This document shows positions 8,418 through 15,670 of a DNA stretch of 64,000 nt, piece by piece (position 1 is the first letter of the stretch; the number at the start of each line of letters is the position of its first letter). The stretch comes from Streptomyces sp. P3 (GTDB lineage Bacteria; Actinomycetota; Actinomycetes; Streptomycetales; Streptomycetaceae), in NCBI RefSeq assembly GCF_003032475.1, contig NZ_CP028369.1, positions 7,502,001 through 7,566,000 of the forward strand, given 5' to 3'. The notes under the pieces were generated by a model. That model was not told the DNA's origin. It did not search any database and saw only the letters and a list, made by a program, of their open reading frames with translations. Position numbers and translations under genes: made by a program.

Positions 8418-9143
8418 ATGAGCGTGGCGAGTCGGTACCGGCAGGCGTGGGAGGGTTTCTGGCAGGAGGCCCCGAAGGAGCCGGGCGGTGTGTTCTGGGA
8501 CGCGGACCCGAGGGTCACCGCCGCGCTCCACCTCGCCCTCTTCGAGCCGCATCTCATCGATCCGGGGCTGGCGTTGGTGGACCTCGGCTGCGGCAACGGA
8601 ACCCAGACCAGGTATCTCGCGGACCGCTTCCCGCGGGTGATCGGCGCCGACCTGTCCGCGGCCGCCCTCGACCACGCCCGGCGCGCCGACCCCGCCGGAC
8701 AGGCGGTGTACCGGCAACTGGACGCGGCCGAGAAGGGCGCGGCCGAGGCCTTGCACGCCGAACTCGGGGACGCCAACGTCTATGTGCGGGGCGTCCTGCA
8801 CCAGTGCGAGCCCGCCGACCGGCAGCCGCTGGTGGACGGCATCGCCGCGCTGGCGGGGGAGCGCGGCCGGGTCTTCCTCGTCGAACTGTCGGAGGCGGCG
8901 CGCCCCGTCCTCGGCGCGCTCGCGCAGAGTCCGTCAGGGCCTCCGCCGAAGCTCGCGCCCGTCTTCCGGCACGGCATCGCCCCCGGCGAGGTCGCCGACG
9001 ACGCGGTTCCCCTCTATCTGCGGGGCGCCGGACTCACGGTGCTGGCGTCGGGTGAACTGCCCCTCGTCACGACCGAGTTCACCGCCGACGGCGCCAGGAT
9101 CGAGCTGCCGTCCAGGTGGCTGGTGGCCGCCCGGGGCGTGTGA
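8418..9143 (+). CDS. class I SAM-dependent methyltransferase
   Basis: The 241-residue protein has a Rossmann-type methyltransferase fold; the acceptor is unknown. Motif I is VDLGCGNGTQTRYLA near residue 55, and the acidic end of strand two is VIGADLSAAALDHARR. A YVRGVLHQCE segment occupies the motif-IV position. It resembles small-molecule methyltransferases rather than DNA or rRNA enzymes. The start ATG has GGGGAG nine bases upstream; an upstream extension of the frame lacks coding character. No obvious operon partner is present. Confidence 0.85.
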   Translation: MSVASRYRQAWEGFWQEAPKEPGGVFWDADPRVTAALHLALFEPHLIDPGLALVDLGCGNGTQTRYLADRFPRVIGADLSAAALDHARRADPAGQAVYRQLDAAEKGAAEALHAELGDANVYVRGVLHQCEPADRQPLVDGIAALAGERGRVFLVELSEAARPVLGALAQSPSGPPPKLAPVFRHGIAPGEVADDAVPLYLRGAGLTVLASGELPLVTTEFTADGARIELPSRWLVAARGV

Positions 9144-9193
9144 AGTTCCGGAGCATGTGACCGCCTCTGCGTAGCAACGGGCCTCTCGTGCTG

Positions 9194-9607
9194 TCACATC
9201 CCGCCGCAGGCGGCGTGAGGTGGCGTGACATCGGAGGCATCGCGCCATGGCGTCTCAACAGCCCCGTTCCGCGACGGATGACGCTGACGGCAGGCCCGTA
9301 CCCGACAGCGGCCGGAGCAGTACCGCGCCGACCACGACCGCCCGACCCCCGCCGACCACGACCGTCCGCACACCGGGCACTCCGCCCGCCCGACTTCATC
9401 GCGGCCACCGCCAGCCGGGCCGCCGACGCCTCCGCCGCCGGTAGCCGACGAGGATGCTTTCGCCGTTTCCGGCGGGGGTGAAACCGGGGCGACCGCACCG
9501 GCGGCGCACTCCGACAACTCACCGGAGCCGTTCCGCCTCCCCCGACCTGGTACCGGAGAAGATGTCCACCACCGGGCGAGATCACCCGGAGGTGACCAAG
9601 CGCCCAC
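9194..9607 (-). CDS. small zinc-ribbon protein (uncertain start)
   Basis: An open frame of 137 codons contains AECPVCGRSW followed about 15 residues later by ARYCSGRCRVRACRQRH. This CxxC...YCSxxCRxRAxR pattern is typical of small actinobacterial zinc-ribbon proteins that may bind nucleic acid. The N-terminal half is low-complexity Gly/Ser/Pro. The GTG at 9607 is the first start and has no clear ribosome binding site, so the true start may be internal. The gene is divergent from the D-aminopeptidase gene and shares a 38-base promoter gap with it. Chance preservation of the ribbon is the alternative. Confidence 0.45.
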   Translation of the reverse strand: MGAWSPPGDLARWWTSSPVPGRGRRNGSGELSECAAGAVAPVSPPPETAKASSSATGGGGVGGPAGGGRDEVGRAECPVCGRSWSAGVGRSWSARYCSGRCRVRACRQRHPSRNGAVETPWRDASDVTPPHAACGGM

Positions 9608-9613
9608 TAGGCT
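9608..9613 (+). promoter_or_regulatory. -10 element TAGGCT for the peptidase operon
   Basis: TAGGCT is followed after 32 bases by the GTG at 9646, leaving a leader of about 25 bases that contains the GGGGGAC ribosome binding site. The context CTAGGCTCGG is the same as at 367-376. Confidence 0.4.
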
Positions 9614-9645
9614 CGGACATCCTGGACCGGACGGGGGACGTGTAC

Positions 9646-10479
9646 GTGAAGATCCTGATCAGCGCCGACATGGAGGGCGCCACCGGCGTCACCTGGCCCG
9701 CCGACGTGCTGCCGGGGGCGGCGCAGTGGGAGCGGTGCCGGACCCTGTTCACCTCGGACGTCAACGCCGCCGTGCTCGGGTTCTTCGCCGGCGGAGCCGA
9801 CGAGGTCCTGATCAACGAGGCCCACTCGACCATGCGCAACCTGCTCCTCGAGCAGCTCGACGAGCGGGCGGAGATGCTCACCGGGCGGCACAAGTCGCTG
9901 TCCATGGTGGAGGGCGTCCAGCACGGCGACGTCGACGGCGTCGCGTTCGTGGGCTACCACGCGGGCGCCGGGATGGAGGGCGTCCTCGCCCACACCTACC
10001 TCGCCAACTCCATCACCGGAGTCTGGCTCGACGACGTGCGGGCCAGCGAGGGCCTGCTCAACGCACACGTGGCCGCCGAGTACGGGGTGCCGGTCGTCCT
10101 CGTCACCGGCGACGACGTGGCCTGCGAGGACGCGCTCGGCTACGCGCCAGGGGCGCTGAAGGTCGCGGTCAAGGACCATGTCTCACGCTACGCGGCCGTG
10201 TGCCGCACCCCGGCCCGCACCGCGGCCGACATCCGGGCGGCGGCGAAGGAGGCGGCCGGCCTGGCGGTCCGTCAGGAGCCGGTTTCCGCAGGCCCGTTCA
10301 CCGTCGCGGTCGAGTTCGACGCCGAGCACCTCGCGATGGCCGCCACCGTCGTGCCCGGCGTCGCCCGCACCGGTGAGCGGAAGATCGCGTACACCAGCGG
10401 CACCATGTACGAGGGCATCCGTACCTTCAAGGCGGTCACCACGATCGTCTCGGCCGCGATCGAGGAGCAGTATGGCTGA
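9646..10479 (+). CDS. M55 D-aminopeptidase (DppA family)
   Basis: The 277-residue zinc metallopeptidase is of the DppA family, which releases N-terminal D-amino acids from peptides such as D-Ala-D-Ala. The protein opens with KILISADMEGATGV, giving the conserved Asp and Glu zinc ligands. INEAHSTMRN and FVGYHAGAG supply conserved histidines. A GTG at 9640 is also possible, but GTG 9646 is better spaced from GGGGGAC and gives the family's usual first residues. It is the first gene of a tightly coupled operon: its last eight bases overlap the M20 peptidase. A role in peptidoglycan peptide turnover or use of D-amino-acid peptides is the natural reading. Confidence 0.88.
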   Translation: MKILISADMEGATGVTWPADVLPGAAQWERCRTLFTSDVNAAVLGFFAGGADEVLINEAHSTMRNLLLEQLDERAEMLTGRHKSLSMVEGVQHGDVDGVAFVGYHAGAGMEGVLAHTYLANSITGVWLDDVRASEGLLNAHVAAEYGVPVVLVTGDDVACEDALGYAPGALKVAVKDHVSRYAAVCRTPARTAADIRAAAKEAAGLAVRQEPVSAGPFTVAVEFDAEHLAMAATVVPGVARTGERKIAYTSGTMYEGIRTFKAVTTIVSAAIEEQYG

Positions 10480-11776
10480 CACGCGCGCACTGGAGGAGGT
10501 CGTCCGGTTCACCTCCGACCTCATCCGCTTCGACACCGGCAACCGGGGCGGCGGCGACTGCCGGGAACGGCCCGCCGCCGAGTACGCGGCCGCGCTGCTC
10601 GCCGAGACGGGCGTCGAGCCGACGCTGCTCGAACGCACGCCGGGCCGCACCAACGTGGTGGCCCGGATCGAGGGCTCGGACCCCCGCGCGGACGCCCTGC
10701 TCGTCCACGGCCACCTGGACGTCGTCCCGGCCGAGGCGGCCGAGTGGAGCGTGCATCCCTTCTCCGGCGAGGTGCGCGACGGCGTCGTGTGGGGCCGCGG
10801 CGCGGTCGACATGAAGAACATGGACGCGATGATCCTCGCCGTGCTGCGGGCCTGGTCCCGGCAGGGCGTGCGGCCCCGGCGTGACCTGGTCGTCGCCTTC
10901 ACCGCCGACGAGGAGGCCAGCGCCGTGGACGGCTCGGGGTTCCTCGCGGACGGGCATCCGGAGCTGTTCGAGGGCTGCACCGAGGCCATCGGCGAATCCG
11001 GGGCCTTCACCTTCCACGACGGCGCCGGACGCCAGATCTACCCCGTCGCCGCGGGCGAACGCGGCACCGGCTGGCTGAAGCTCACCGCGCACGGGCGCGC
11101 CGGACACGGTTCCAAGGTCAACCGGGAGAACGCGGTGACCCGGCTGGCCGCGGCCGTCACCCGGATCGGCGAGCACGCGTGGCCGCTGCGGCTGACCCCC
11201 ACCGTCCGCGCCGCGCTCACCGAACTCGCCGCGCTGTACGGCATCGAGACCGACCTGAGCGACGTCGACGGCCTGCTGGAGAAGCTCGGCCCGGCCGCCG
11301 CCCTCGTCGAGGCGACCGTGCGCAACAGCGCCAACCCGACGATGCTGGAAGCCGGTTACAAGCTCAACGTGATTCCGGGGACGGCCGTCGGGTACGTCGA
11401 CGGACGGTATCTCCCCGGCGGCGAGGAGGAGTTCCGGGCGACCCTCGACGCACTCACCGGGCCCGACGTCGACTGGGAGTTCGCCCATCGGGAAGTCGCC
11501 CTCCAGGCGCCGGTGGACGCGCCGCTCTTCGCCCGGATGCGGGCCGCGGTCGAGGAGTTCGCGCCCGAGGGGCACGTGGTGCCGTACTGCATGTCCGGCG
11601 GCACGGACGCCAAGCAGTTCTCGCGGCTCGGCATCACCGGCTACGGTTTCGCCCCGCTGAAGCTGCCGCCCGGCTTCGACTACCAGGCCCTCTTCCACGG
11701 GGTCGACGAACGGGTCCCCGTCGAAGCGCTGCACTTCGGCGTCCGCGTCCTCGACCGGCTCCTGCGGACGGCGTGA
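10472..11776 (+). CDS. M20/M25/M40-family metallopeptidase
   Basis: The 434-residue dizinc aminoacylase/dipeptidase-type enzyme hydrolyses an amide bond in a small peptide or N-acyl amino acid. Metal-site motifs are LLVHGHLDVVPAE, VWGRGAVDMKNMD and the catalytic TADEEASAVDG. A dimerisation-domain insertion follows, with AHGRAGHGSKVNRENAV. It begins inside the end of the D-aminopeptidase gene (ATG 10472, eight-base overlap), and its own stop overlaps the next GTG by four bases. The context suggests that it completes degradation of murein-derived peptides. The exact substrate is not readable. Confidence 0.88.
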   Translation: MADTRALEEVVRFTSDLIRFDTGNRGGGDCRERPAAEYAAALLAETGVEPTLLERTPGRTNVVARIEGSDPRADALLVHGHLDVVPAEAAEWSVHPFSGEVRDGVVWGRGAVDMKNMDAMILAVLRAWSRQGVRPRRDLVVAFTADEEASAVDGSGFLADGHPELFEGCTEAIGESGAFTFHDGAGRQIYPVAAGERGTGWLKLTAHGRAGHGSKVNRENAVTRLAAAVTRIGEHAWPLRLTPTVRAALTELAALYGIETDLSDVDGLLEKLGPAAALVEATVRNSANPTMLEAGYKLNVIPGTAVGYVDGRYLPGGEEEFRATLDALTGPDVDWEFAHREVALQAPVDAPLFARMRAAVEEFAPEGHVVPYCMSGGTDAKQFSRLGITGYGFAPLKLPPGFDYQALFHGVDERVPVEALHFGVRVLDRLLRTA

Positions 11777-12240
11777 ACCGCGTCGTGGGCGCCGAGGAGG
11801 GCGATGCGCGGGTCCTGCCCGCACGGCTCCCGGCCGTCCCCCGTCGACGCGGCCCCGCGGCCGCGCACGGCGGTCGTCCCGAGTACGTGGGCTTCGCCGG
11901 CGACGAGGTGCGGTGGACCGCTCCCCGGGCCGCCGGGAACGGCCGCCGCAGTCTCGTCCGGCGACGCGCCGGCGGCACACGGGAGTCGCTGCTGCCCCCG
12001 CCCTGGAACGTGCGCAGCCGGATCGTCGAGTACCGCGGCCGGCCCTGGGCGGGCGCGGCGCGCGCCGACGGGGTCCCGGTGCTGTTCGCGCACCACGTCC
12101 ACCGGCGGCCGCACGCGTACCGGTCCGGGCTCCGGCACGCCGCCACGACGGTGCGCGCGCTGAAGGCCGGGCTCTCGCTGTACGCTCAGGTGTTCGGGTC
12201 GTACCCGCCCGGCGTCCCGAGGCTGGAGCTCGCACCGTGA
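11773..12240 (+). pseudogene. internally deleted S9-family (prolyl oligopeptidase-like) peptidase, in frame
   Basis: This 155-codon frame has strong third-position GC and is coupled on both sides by four-base GTGA overlaps, so it is translated or was recently. Residues 40-110 (YVGFAGDEVRWTAPR, PPPWNVRSRIVEY, GRPWAGA) read like the first propeller blades of actinobacterial S9 dipeptidyl-peptidase/acylaminoacyl-peptidase proteins. The last 35 residues (LKAGLSLYAQVFG...PRLELAP) read like the extreme C-terminus of the same family. The roughly 500 residues that would carry the catalytic Ser-Asp-His are absent. I infer an in-frame internal deletion that kept both couplings. The family match is from memory; otherwise it is a hypothetical protein. 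Confidence 0.6.
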
Positions 12241-13160
12241 AGGAACTCGTCCGGCCCTCCCGGCTCGCCCCCGGCGCCAGGGTCGCGGTCGTCGCCCCCA
12301 GCGGGCCGGTGGCCGAGGAACGCCTGCAGGCCGGTCTCGACCTGCTGCGCGGCTGGGACCTCGACCCGGTGGTCGCCCCTCATGTGCTGGACCGGCACCG
12401 CGCCCTGCCGCACCTCGCGGGCGCCGACGCCGACCGGGCCGCCGACCTCCAGCGGGCCTGGTGCGACCCAGGCGTCGACGCGGTGCTGTGCGCACGCGGC
12501 GGCTACGGCGCCCAGCGCGTCGTCGACCTGCTCGACTGGGACGCGATGCGGGCCGCCGGCCCGAAGGTGTTCGTCGGGTTCAGCGACAGCACCACCCTGC
12601 ACGAGGCGTTCGCCGTCCGGCTGGGCCTGGTCACGCTGTACGGGCCGGTGGCCGCGGGCATCGACTTCATCAAGAACGCCCGGGCGCAGGCACACCTATG
12701 GGCCACCCTGTTCGCCCCCGAGACCGTCCGCGTCGTCGGCGCCGCCGGCTCCGCCCTGGCCCCGGGACGGGCGCGGGGCGTCACCCTGGGCGGCTGCCTG
12801 ACGCTGCTCGCCACCGGGTACGGCACCCCGCACACCAGAGCCGGCGCCCGCGGCGGGCTGCTCCTGGTCGAGGACGTGGGCGAGCCGCCGTACAGCGTCG
12901 ACCGGGCCCTCACCCAGCTGCTGCGCACCGGATGGCTGGAGGGCGTCGCGGGCGTCGCCCTCGGCTCCTGGGACCGGTGCGGCCCCTACGAGGAACTCCG
13001 CCCGGTCCTCGCCGACCGGCTCGGCGGCCTGGGCGTCCCCGTCGTCGAGGAACTCGGCTTCGGGCACTGCGAGGGAGCGCTGACCGTGCCCTTCGGCGTG
13101 AGCGCCGTGCTCGACGCCGACGAGGGCACGCTCGCCCTCGACACCCCGGCCCTGCGCTGA
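12237..13160 (+). CDS. LD-carboxypeptidase (S66 family)
   Basis: The 307-residue serine peptidase belongs to the S66 family (LdcA/MccF), which cleaves the L-D bond that releases terminal D-Ala from murein tetrapeptides. The nucleophile lies in VFVGFSDSTTLHEAF, the glutamate in LLVEDVGEPPYSVDRAL and the histidine in GFGHCEGALTVPFG, giving the Ser-Glu-His triad. No signal peptide is present, consistent with cytoplasmic recycling. The GTG start overlaps the stop of the previous frame. A 22-bp perfect palindrome 28 bases after the stop ends the operon. An MccF-like immunity role is possible but less likely in this context. Confidence 0.88.
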   Translation: MKELVRPSRLAPGARVAVVAPSGPVAEERLQAGLDLLRGWDLDPVVAPHVLDRHRALPHLAGADADRAADLQRAWCDPGVDAVLCARGGYGAQRVVDLLDWDAMRAAGPKVFVGFSDSTTLHEAFAVRLGLVTLYGPVAAGIDFIKNARAQAHLWATLFAPETVRVVGAAGSALAPGRARGVTLGGCLTLLATGYGTPHTRAGARGGLLLVEDVGEPPYSVDRALTQLLRTGWLEGVAGVALGSWDRCGPYEELRPVLADRLGGLGVPVVEELGFGHCEGALTVPFGVSAVLDADEGTLALDTPALR

Positions 13161-13187
13161 CCCCGCCCGCCGACACCGCCGCGGCAC

Positions 13188-13209
13188 CGGCGAGGACCGG
13201 TCCTCGCCG
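13188..13209 (+). terminator. 22-bp palindrome ending the peptidase operon
   Basis: CGGCGAGGACC/GGTCCTCGCCG is a perfect inverted repeat without spacer, 28 bases after the LD-carboxypeptidase stop. Its place and strength fit a Streptomyces terminator. Confidence 0.6.
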
Positions 13210-13269
13210 CGTCACCCGAAGGGCAGCCCCCGCCGCGCGTGAGCGGGCCGCCGGACCGACCCTGGTTCC

Positions 13270-13524
13270 ATGAGCCCGAAGACCTCGAAGAGCGCCAGGA
13301 CCTCCGAGAGCCGGGGGAGGACGCCGATGACGCCCGGCCGGATCGCCGTCCTGGTGCTCGCCGCCCTCGCCCTGGTCTTCATCTTCGAGAACACCCAGGC
13401 GACGGAGATCCGGCTGCTGGTCCCCGTGGTGACCATGCCGCTGTGGGCGGCCCTGCTGGCCACCGGGGTCATCGGCGCGCTGTGCGGGTCGTACTTCGCG
13501 TACTCCCGGACCCGGCGGAGGTGA
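13270..13524 (+). CDS. small membrane protein, LapA/DUF1049 type
   Basis: The 84-residue protein has two hydrophobic helices (about residues 25-45, ending FIFENTQ, and 57-76, WAALLATGVIGALCG) separated by the short polar loop ATEIRLLVPVV. This is the pattern of LapA-domain proteins, small inner-membrane assembly or scaffold proteins. The FENTQ signature is typical. ATG 13270 matches the N-terminus I remember for Streptomyces homologues but lacks a ribosome binding site. ATG 13327 has GGGGGAGG at good spacing and would give 65 residues. It lies between the peptidase operon and a GNAT gene. Confidence 0.72.
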   Translation: MSPKTSKSARTSESRGRTPMTPGRIAVLVLAALALVFIFENTQATEIRLLVPVVTMPLWAALLATGVIGALCGSYFAYSRTRRR

Positions 13525-13532
13525 CCCGGTCG

Positions 13533-13538
13533 TAGGCT
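13533..13538 (+). promoter_or_regulatory. -10 element TAGGCT, leaderless promoter for the GNAT gene
   Basis: TAGGCT ends six bases before ATG 13545 with no ribosome binding site, the same arrangement as at 368-381. A leaderless transcript is likely. Confidence 0.45.
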
Positions 13539-13544
13539 GGTCCG

Positions 13545-14108
13545 ATGCCGCACACCGCATCGCGCTACCTCGCCGAGGGACCCCGGGTGGGGATACGCCA
13601 CTTCACCTACGAGGACGGGCCGGAGTTCACCTCCCGCGTGCGGGAGAGCAGGGAACTGCACCACCCGTGGCTGTTCCCGCCCGCCACCGCCGACGCCTAC
13701 ACGGCCTACGCGGGACGGCTCATCGAGGACCCGTCCAAGGCCGGCTTCCTGGTGTGCAGCCGTGCGGACGACGCCATCGCCGGGTTCGTCAACGTCAACA
13801 ACATCGTCGAAGGCGCGTTCCAGAGCGGCGCGCTGGGCTACGGCGCCTTCGCGCACGCGGCCGGACGGGGGCTGATGCGCGAGGCGCTCGACCTCGTGGT
13901 GCGCCACGCGTTCGGCCCGCTGCGGCTGCACCGGCTGGAGATCAACGTGCAGCCGGGCAACACCGCCTCGATCGCCCTCGCCCGCGCCTGCGGCTTCCGC
14001 CTGGAGGGGTTCTCCCCGGAGATGATCCACATCGACGGTGAGTGGCGCGACCACGAGCGGTGGGCGATCACCGCCGGGAAGCGGACCGGGCCCCGGACTT
14101 CCGGTTGA
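13545..14108 (+). CDS. GNAT-family N-acetyltransferase (RimJ/RimL type)
   Basis: The 187-residue protein has the longer GNAT form used for protein N-termini or amino-sugar substrates. Visible features are VGIRHFTYEDGPEF at the first strand, GALGYGAFAHAAGRGLMREAL as the acetyl-CoA loop region (about residues 93-113), and the RimJ-like ending LHRLEINVQPGNTASIALARACGF. The start is placed at ATG 13545 because of the adjacent -10-like element. Its last 41 bases overlap the 3' end of the convergent DUF6204 gene. Confidence 0.88.
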   Translation: MPHTASRYLAEGPRVGIRHFTYEDGPEFTSRVRESRELHHPWLFPPATADAYTAYAGRLIEDPSKAGFLVCSRADDAIAGFVNVNNIVEGAFQSGALGYGAFAHAAGRGLMREALDLVVRHAFGPLRLHRLEINVQPGNTASIALARACGFRLEGFSPEMIHIDGEWRDHERWAITAGKRTGPRTSG

Positions 14109-14427
14109 TCTTCATGGTGTCGAGGTCCGTGACCGTCGACCTCAGCCCCGTGAAGCCGTATCCGAGCTCCCGCAGCGTCGTCTCGGCGCGCTCCTCGGCG
14201 AGCGCGCCCGCCATCTCGTCGCCGTCCGCCGCGTCCGACACCACCGCGTAGCGCATCGAGAAGTGCTTCAGCGGCGACGGCTCGTACGTCAGCGTGCCCT
14301 CCTCGGTGAACCGCATGCTCGTCAGCCCGTGGTCGGCGGCGCCGGCGAGCAGCCGCGCGCGGTCCTCCTCACCCAGGCCGTCCCAGGTGCCCCGGACGAT
14401 CACCCGGTACGTGTGCTGCTCGGTCAC
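14068..14427 (-). CDS. DUF6204-family protein
   Basis: The 119-residue protein resembles a Streptomyces family of unknown function that starts TEQHTYRVIVRGTWDGL and has the central MRFTEEGTLTYEPSPLKHFSMRY. The alpha/beta alternation suggests a small ferredoxin-like fold. There is no export signal or catalytic motif. GTG 14427 has AGGGAG eight bases upstream and matches the N-terminus I remember for the family; ATG 14448 would add seven residues. Its 3' end overlaps the convergent GNAT gene by 41 bases, so the last residues (SGARSASRR) are encoded opposite the GNAT C-terminus. Confidence 0.75.
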   Translation of the reverse strand: MTEQHTYRVIVRGTWDGLGEEDRARLLAGAADHGLTSMRFTEEGTLTYEPSPLKHFSMRYAVVSDAADGDEMAGALAEERAETTLRELGYGFTGLRSTVTDLDTMKINRKSGARSASRR

Positions 14428-14544
14428 TGCTGCTGCTCCCTCACCCATGACGTCGACGCAGTCGACGCCGTCGAAGGAGCGACTCTACGGCCGCGGGGCC
14501 GCCGCCCACCCGGAATATTCCACCCGGCGCCGTCCGGCGCCCGC

Positions 14545-14925
14545 TCACGGCAGACCCGGAAGCACCCTGGTGCGGGTGGAAGTCGAAGAAGCCGCGCTGG
14601 TCGGGGCCGATCCGGCCGACGTGGACGCGGTCGAAGCCGGCGTCGGAGAAAGCCGTGAGGGCGGCGAGATGCTCCTCGGGGTCGTCGCCGCACACCGTGT
14701 TGTCGCCGACCATCTCCTCGCCGACCAGCGGATCCAGCCGCGCGAAATGGCTCGGCGTGGGCACGATCCGGCCCGTCTCGCCGGCAGCAGCCGGTTCGAC
14801 CACCGTCGGCGGACCGTGCCGACCGCTTCGGCGCGATCTGCGCTGTAACAGACCTTCGTGTCGCCGCTGACGAGCCCGGCGGGGGCGAACTCCTCGCAGG
14901 CCGGGAAGCAGCCGTACTCGGGCAT
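14545..14925 (-). pseudogene. decayed F420-dependent LLM oxidoreductase (TIGR03557-like), internal deletion plus frameshifts
   Basis: The N-terminus (ATG 14925, MPEYGCFPACEEFAPAGLV) looks like the start of luciferase-like F420 oxidoreductases of the TIGR03557/G6PDH-like group and has GAGGTA as a ribosome binding site. In another frame, about 14575-14770 encodes the family's C-terminal region: GRIVPTPSHFARLDPLVGEE, then CGDDPEEHLAAL, then DAGFDRVHVGRIGPDQRGFF. A further shift is needed to reach the terminal RVLPGLP stop at 14545. About 250 residues of TIM barrel are missing, so no enzyme can be made. Identity is inferred from the retained ends. Confidence 0.65.
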
Positions 14926-15264
14926 GGGGGTACCTCGGCGACCGGGTGGTTCGCTGTCGCCGCCCGAGCCCGGGGCCCGGGCGGGAAACCGGCGCACGTT
15001 TGGCCGCCCCTGCCCGGGGGACGCGGAAACCCTCGTACGACGCCCGCCCGGACACCGTCGGAGGCCTGCCGTGAGTCGATCCCGCAGCGTGAGCGTCGGC
15101 GCGGGCTTCGCCGGCCACCGGGCGGCCCGCACCCTCGCGCGGGCGTCCCGGGCCGGGCCGACGGGCGGGGCCCGCTCGAGCCCGTACCGCTTTCAGGCAC
15201 TGCGCCGTGACCGGCGGGCACACCGACGGCCGGGCACACCGACGACAACGATGAGGGGAACGAC
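14926..15264. other. intergenic region without a convincing gene
   Basis: This 339-base stretch lies between the oxidoreductase remnant and the low-complexity gene. Open frames on both strands are Arg/Gly/Pro-rich shadows without start signals. The last 30 bases hold short CACCGACGGCCGGGCACACCGACG direct repeats and the AGGGGA ribosome binding site of the next gene. Confidence 0.5.
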
Positions 15265-15666
15265 GTGAACGACCAGAACCACGCGACCGCCGACGCCGGT
15301 GGGGCGCATCCCTCCCCGGAGGACGACTCCCAGTCGATCACCGCGCCCACGCCCGAGGTGGGACGGCACGGGGACGGCGACGCCCGACCCGCCGGGGACC
15401 GCTCGTCGCCGGAGGACGGCTCCCAGTCGATCGACTCGCCGACACCCGAGGTGGGACAGCACAGCTCCGGACCGGCGAGGACGTCCCACGACGGCCGCGA
15501 CGGCGATTCTGCCGCGGAACCCGCGAGGAACCAGCCCGGCGGGGAGCCGGCCAGGAACCAGCCCGGCGGGGAGCCCGCGAAGAACGGGCCCGGCGGGGAG
15601 CCTGCGAAGAACCAGCCCGCCCCCGGGACCGCCCAGCGCGACGACCGCGCGGAAGGAGACCGCTGA
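15265..15666 (+). CDS. low-complexity repeat protein upstream of transketolase
   Basis: A 133-residue, highly hydrophilic and probably disordered protein. Two copies of SPEDxSQSIxxPTPEVGxH occur near residues 17-34 and 47-64. Four copies of a nine-residue unit like EPARNQPGG follow near residues 85-118, encoded by 27-bp DNA repeats. There is no signal peptide, helix or cysteine. GTG 15265 has AGGGGA at good spacing. It ends four bases before the transketolase start, so they are probably co-transcribed. Function is unknown; slippage in the repeat DNA probably varies its length between strains. Confidence 0.6.
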   Translation: MNDQNHATADAGGAHPSPEDDSQSITAPTPEVGRHGDGDARPAGDRSSPEDGSQSIDSPTPEVGQHSSGPARTSHDGRDGDSAAEPARNQPGGEPARNQPGGEPAKNGPGGEPAKNQPAPGTAQRDDRAEGDR

Positions 15667-15670
15667 CCCG

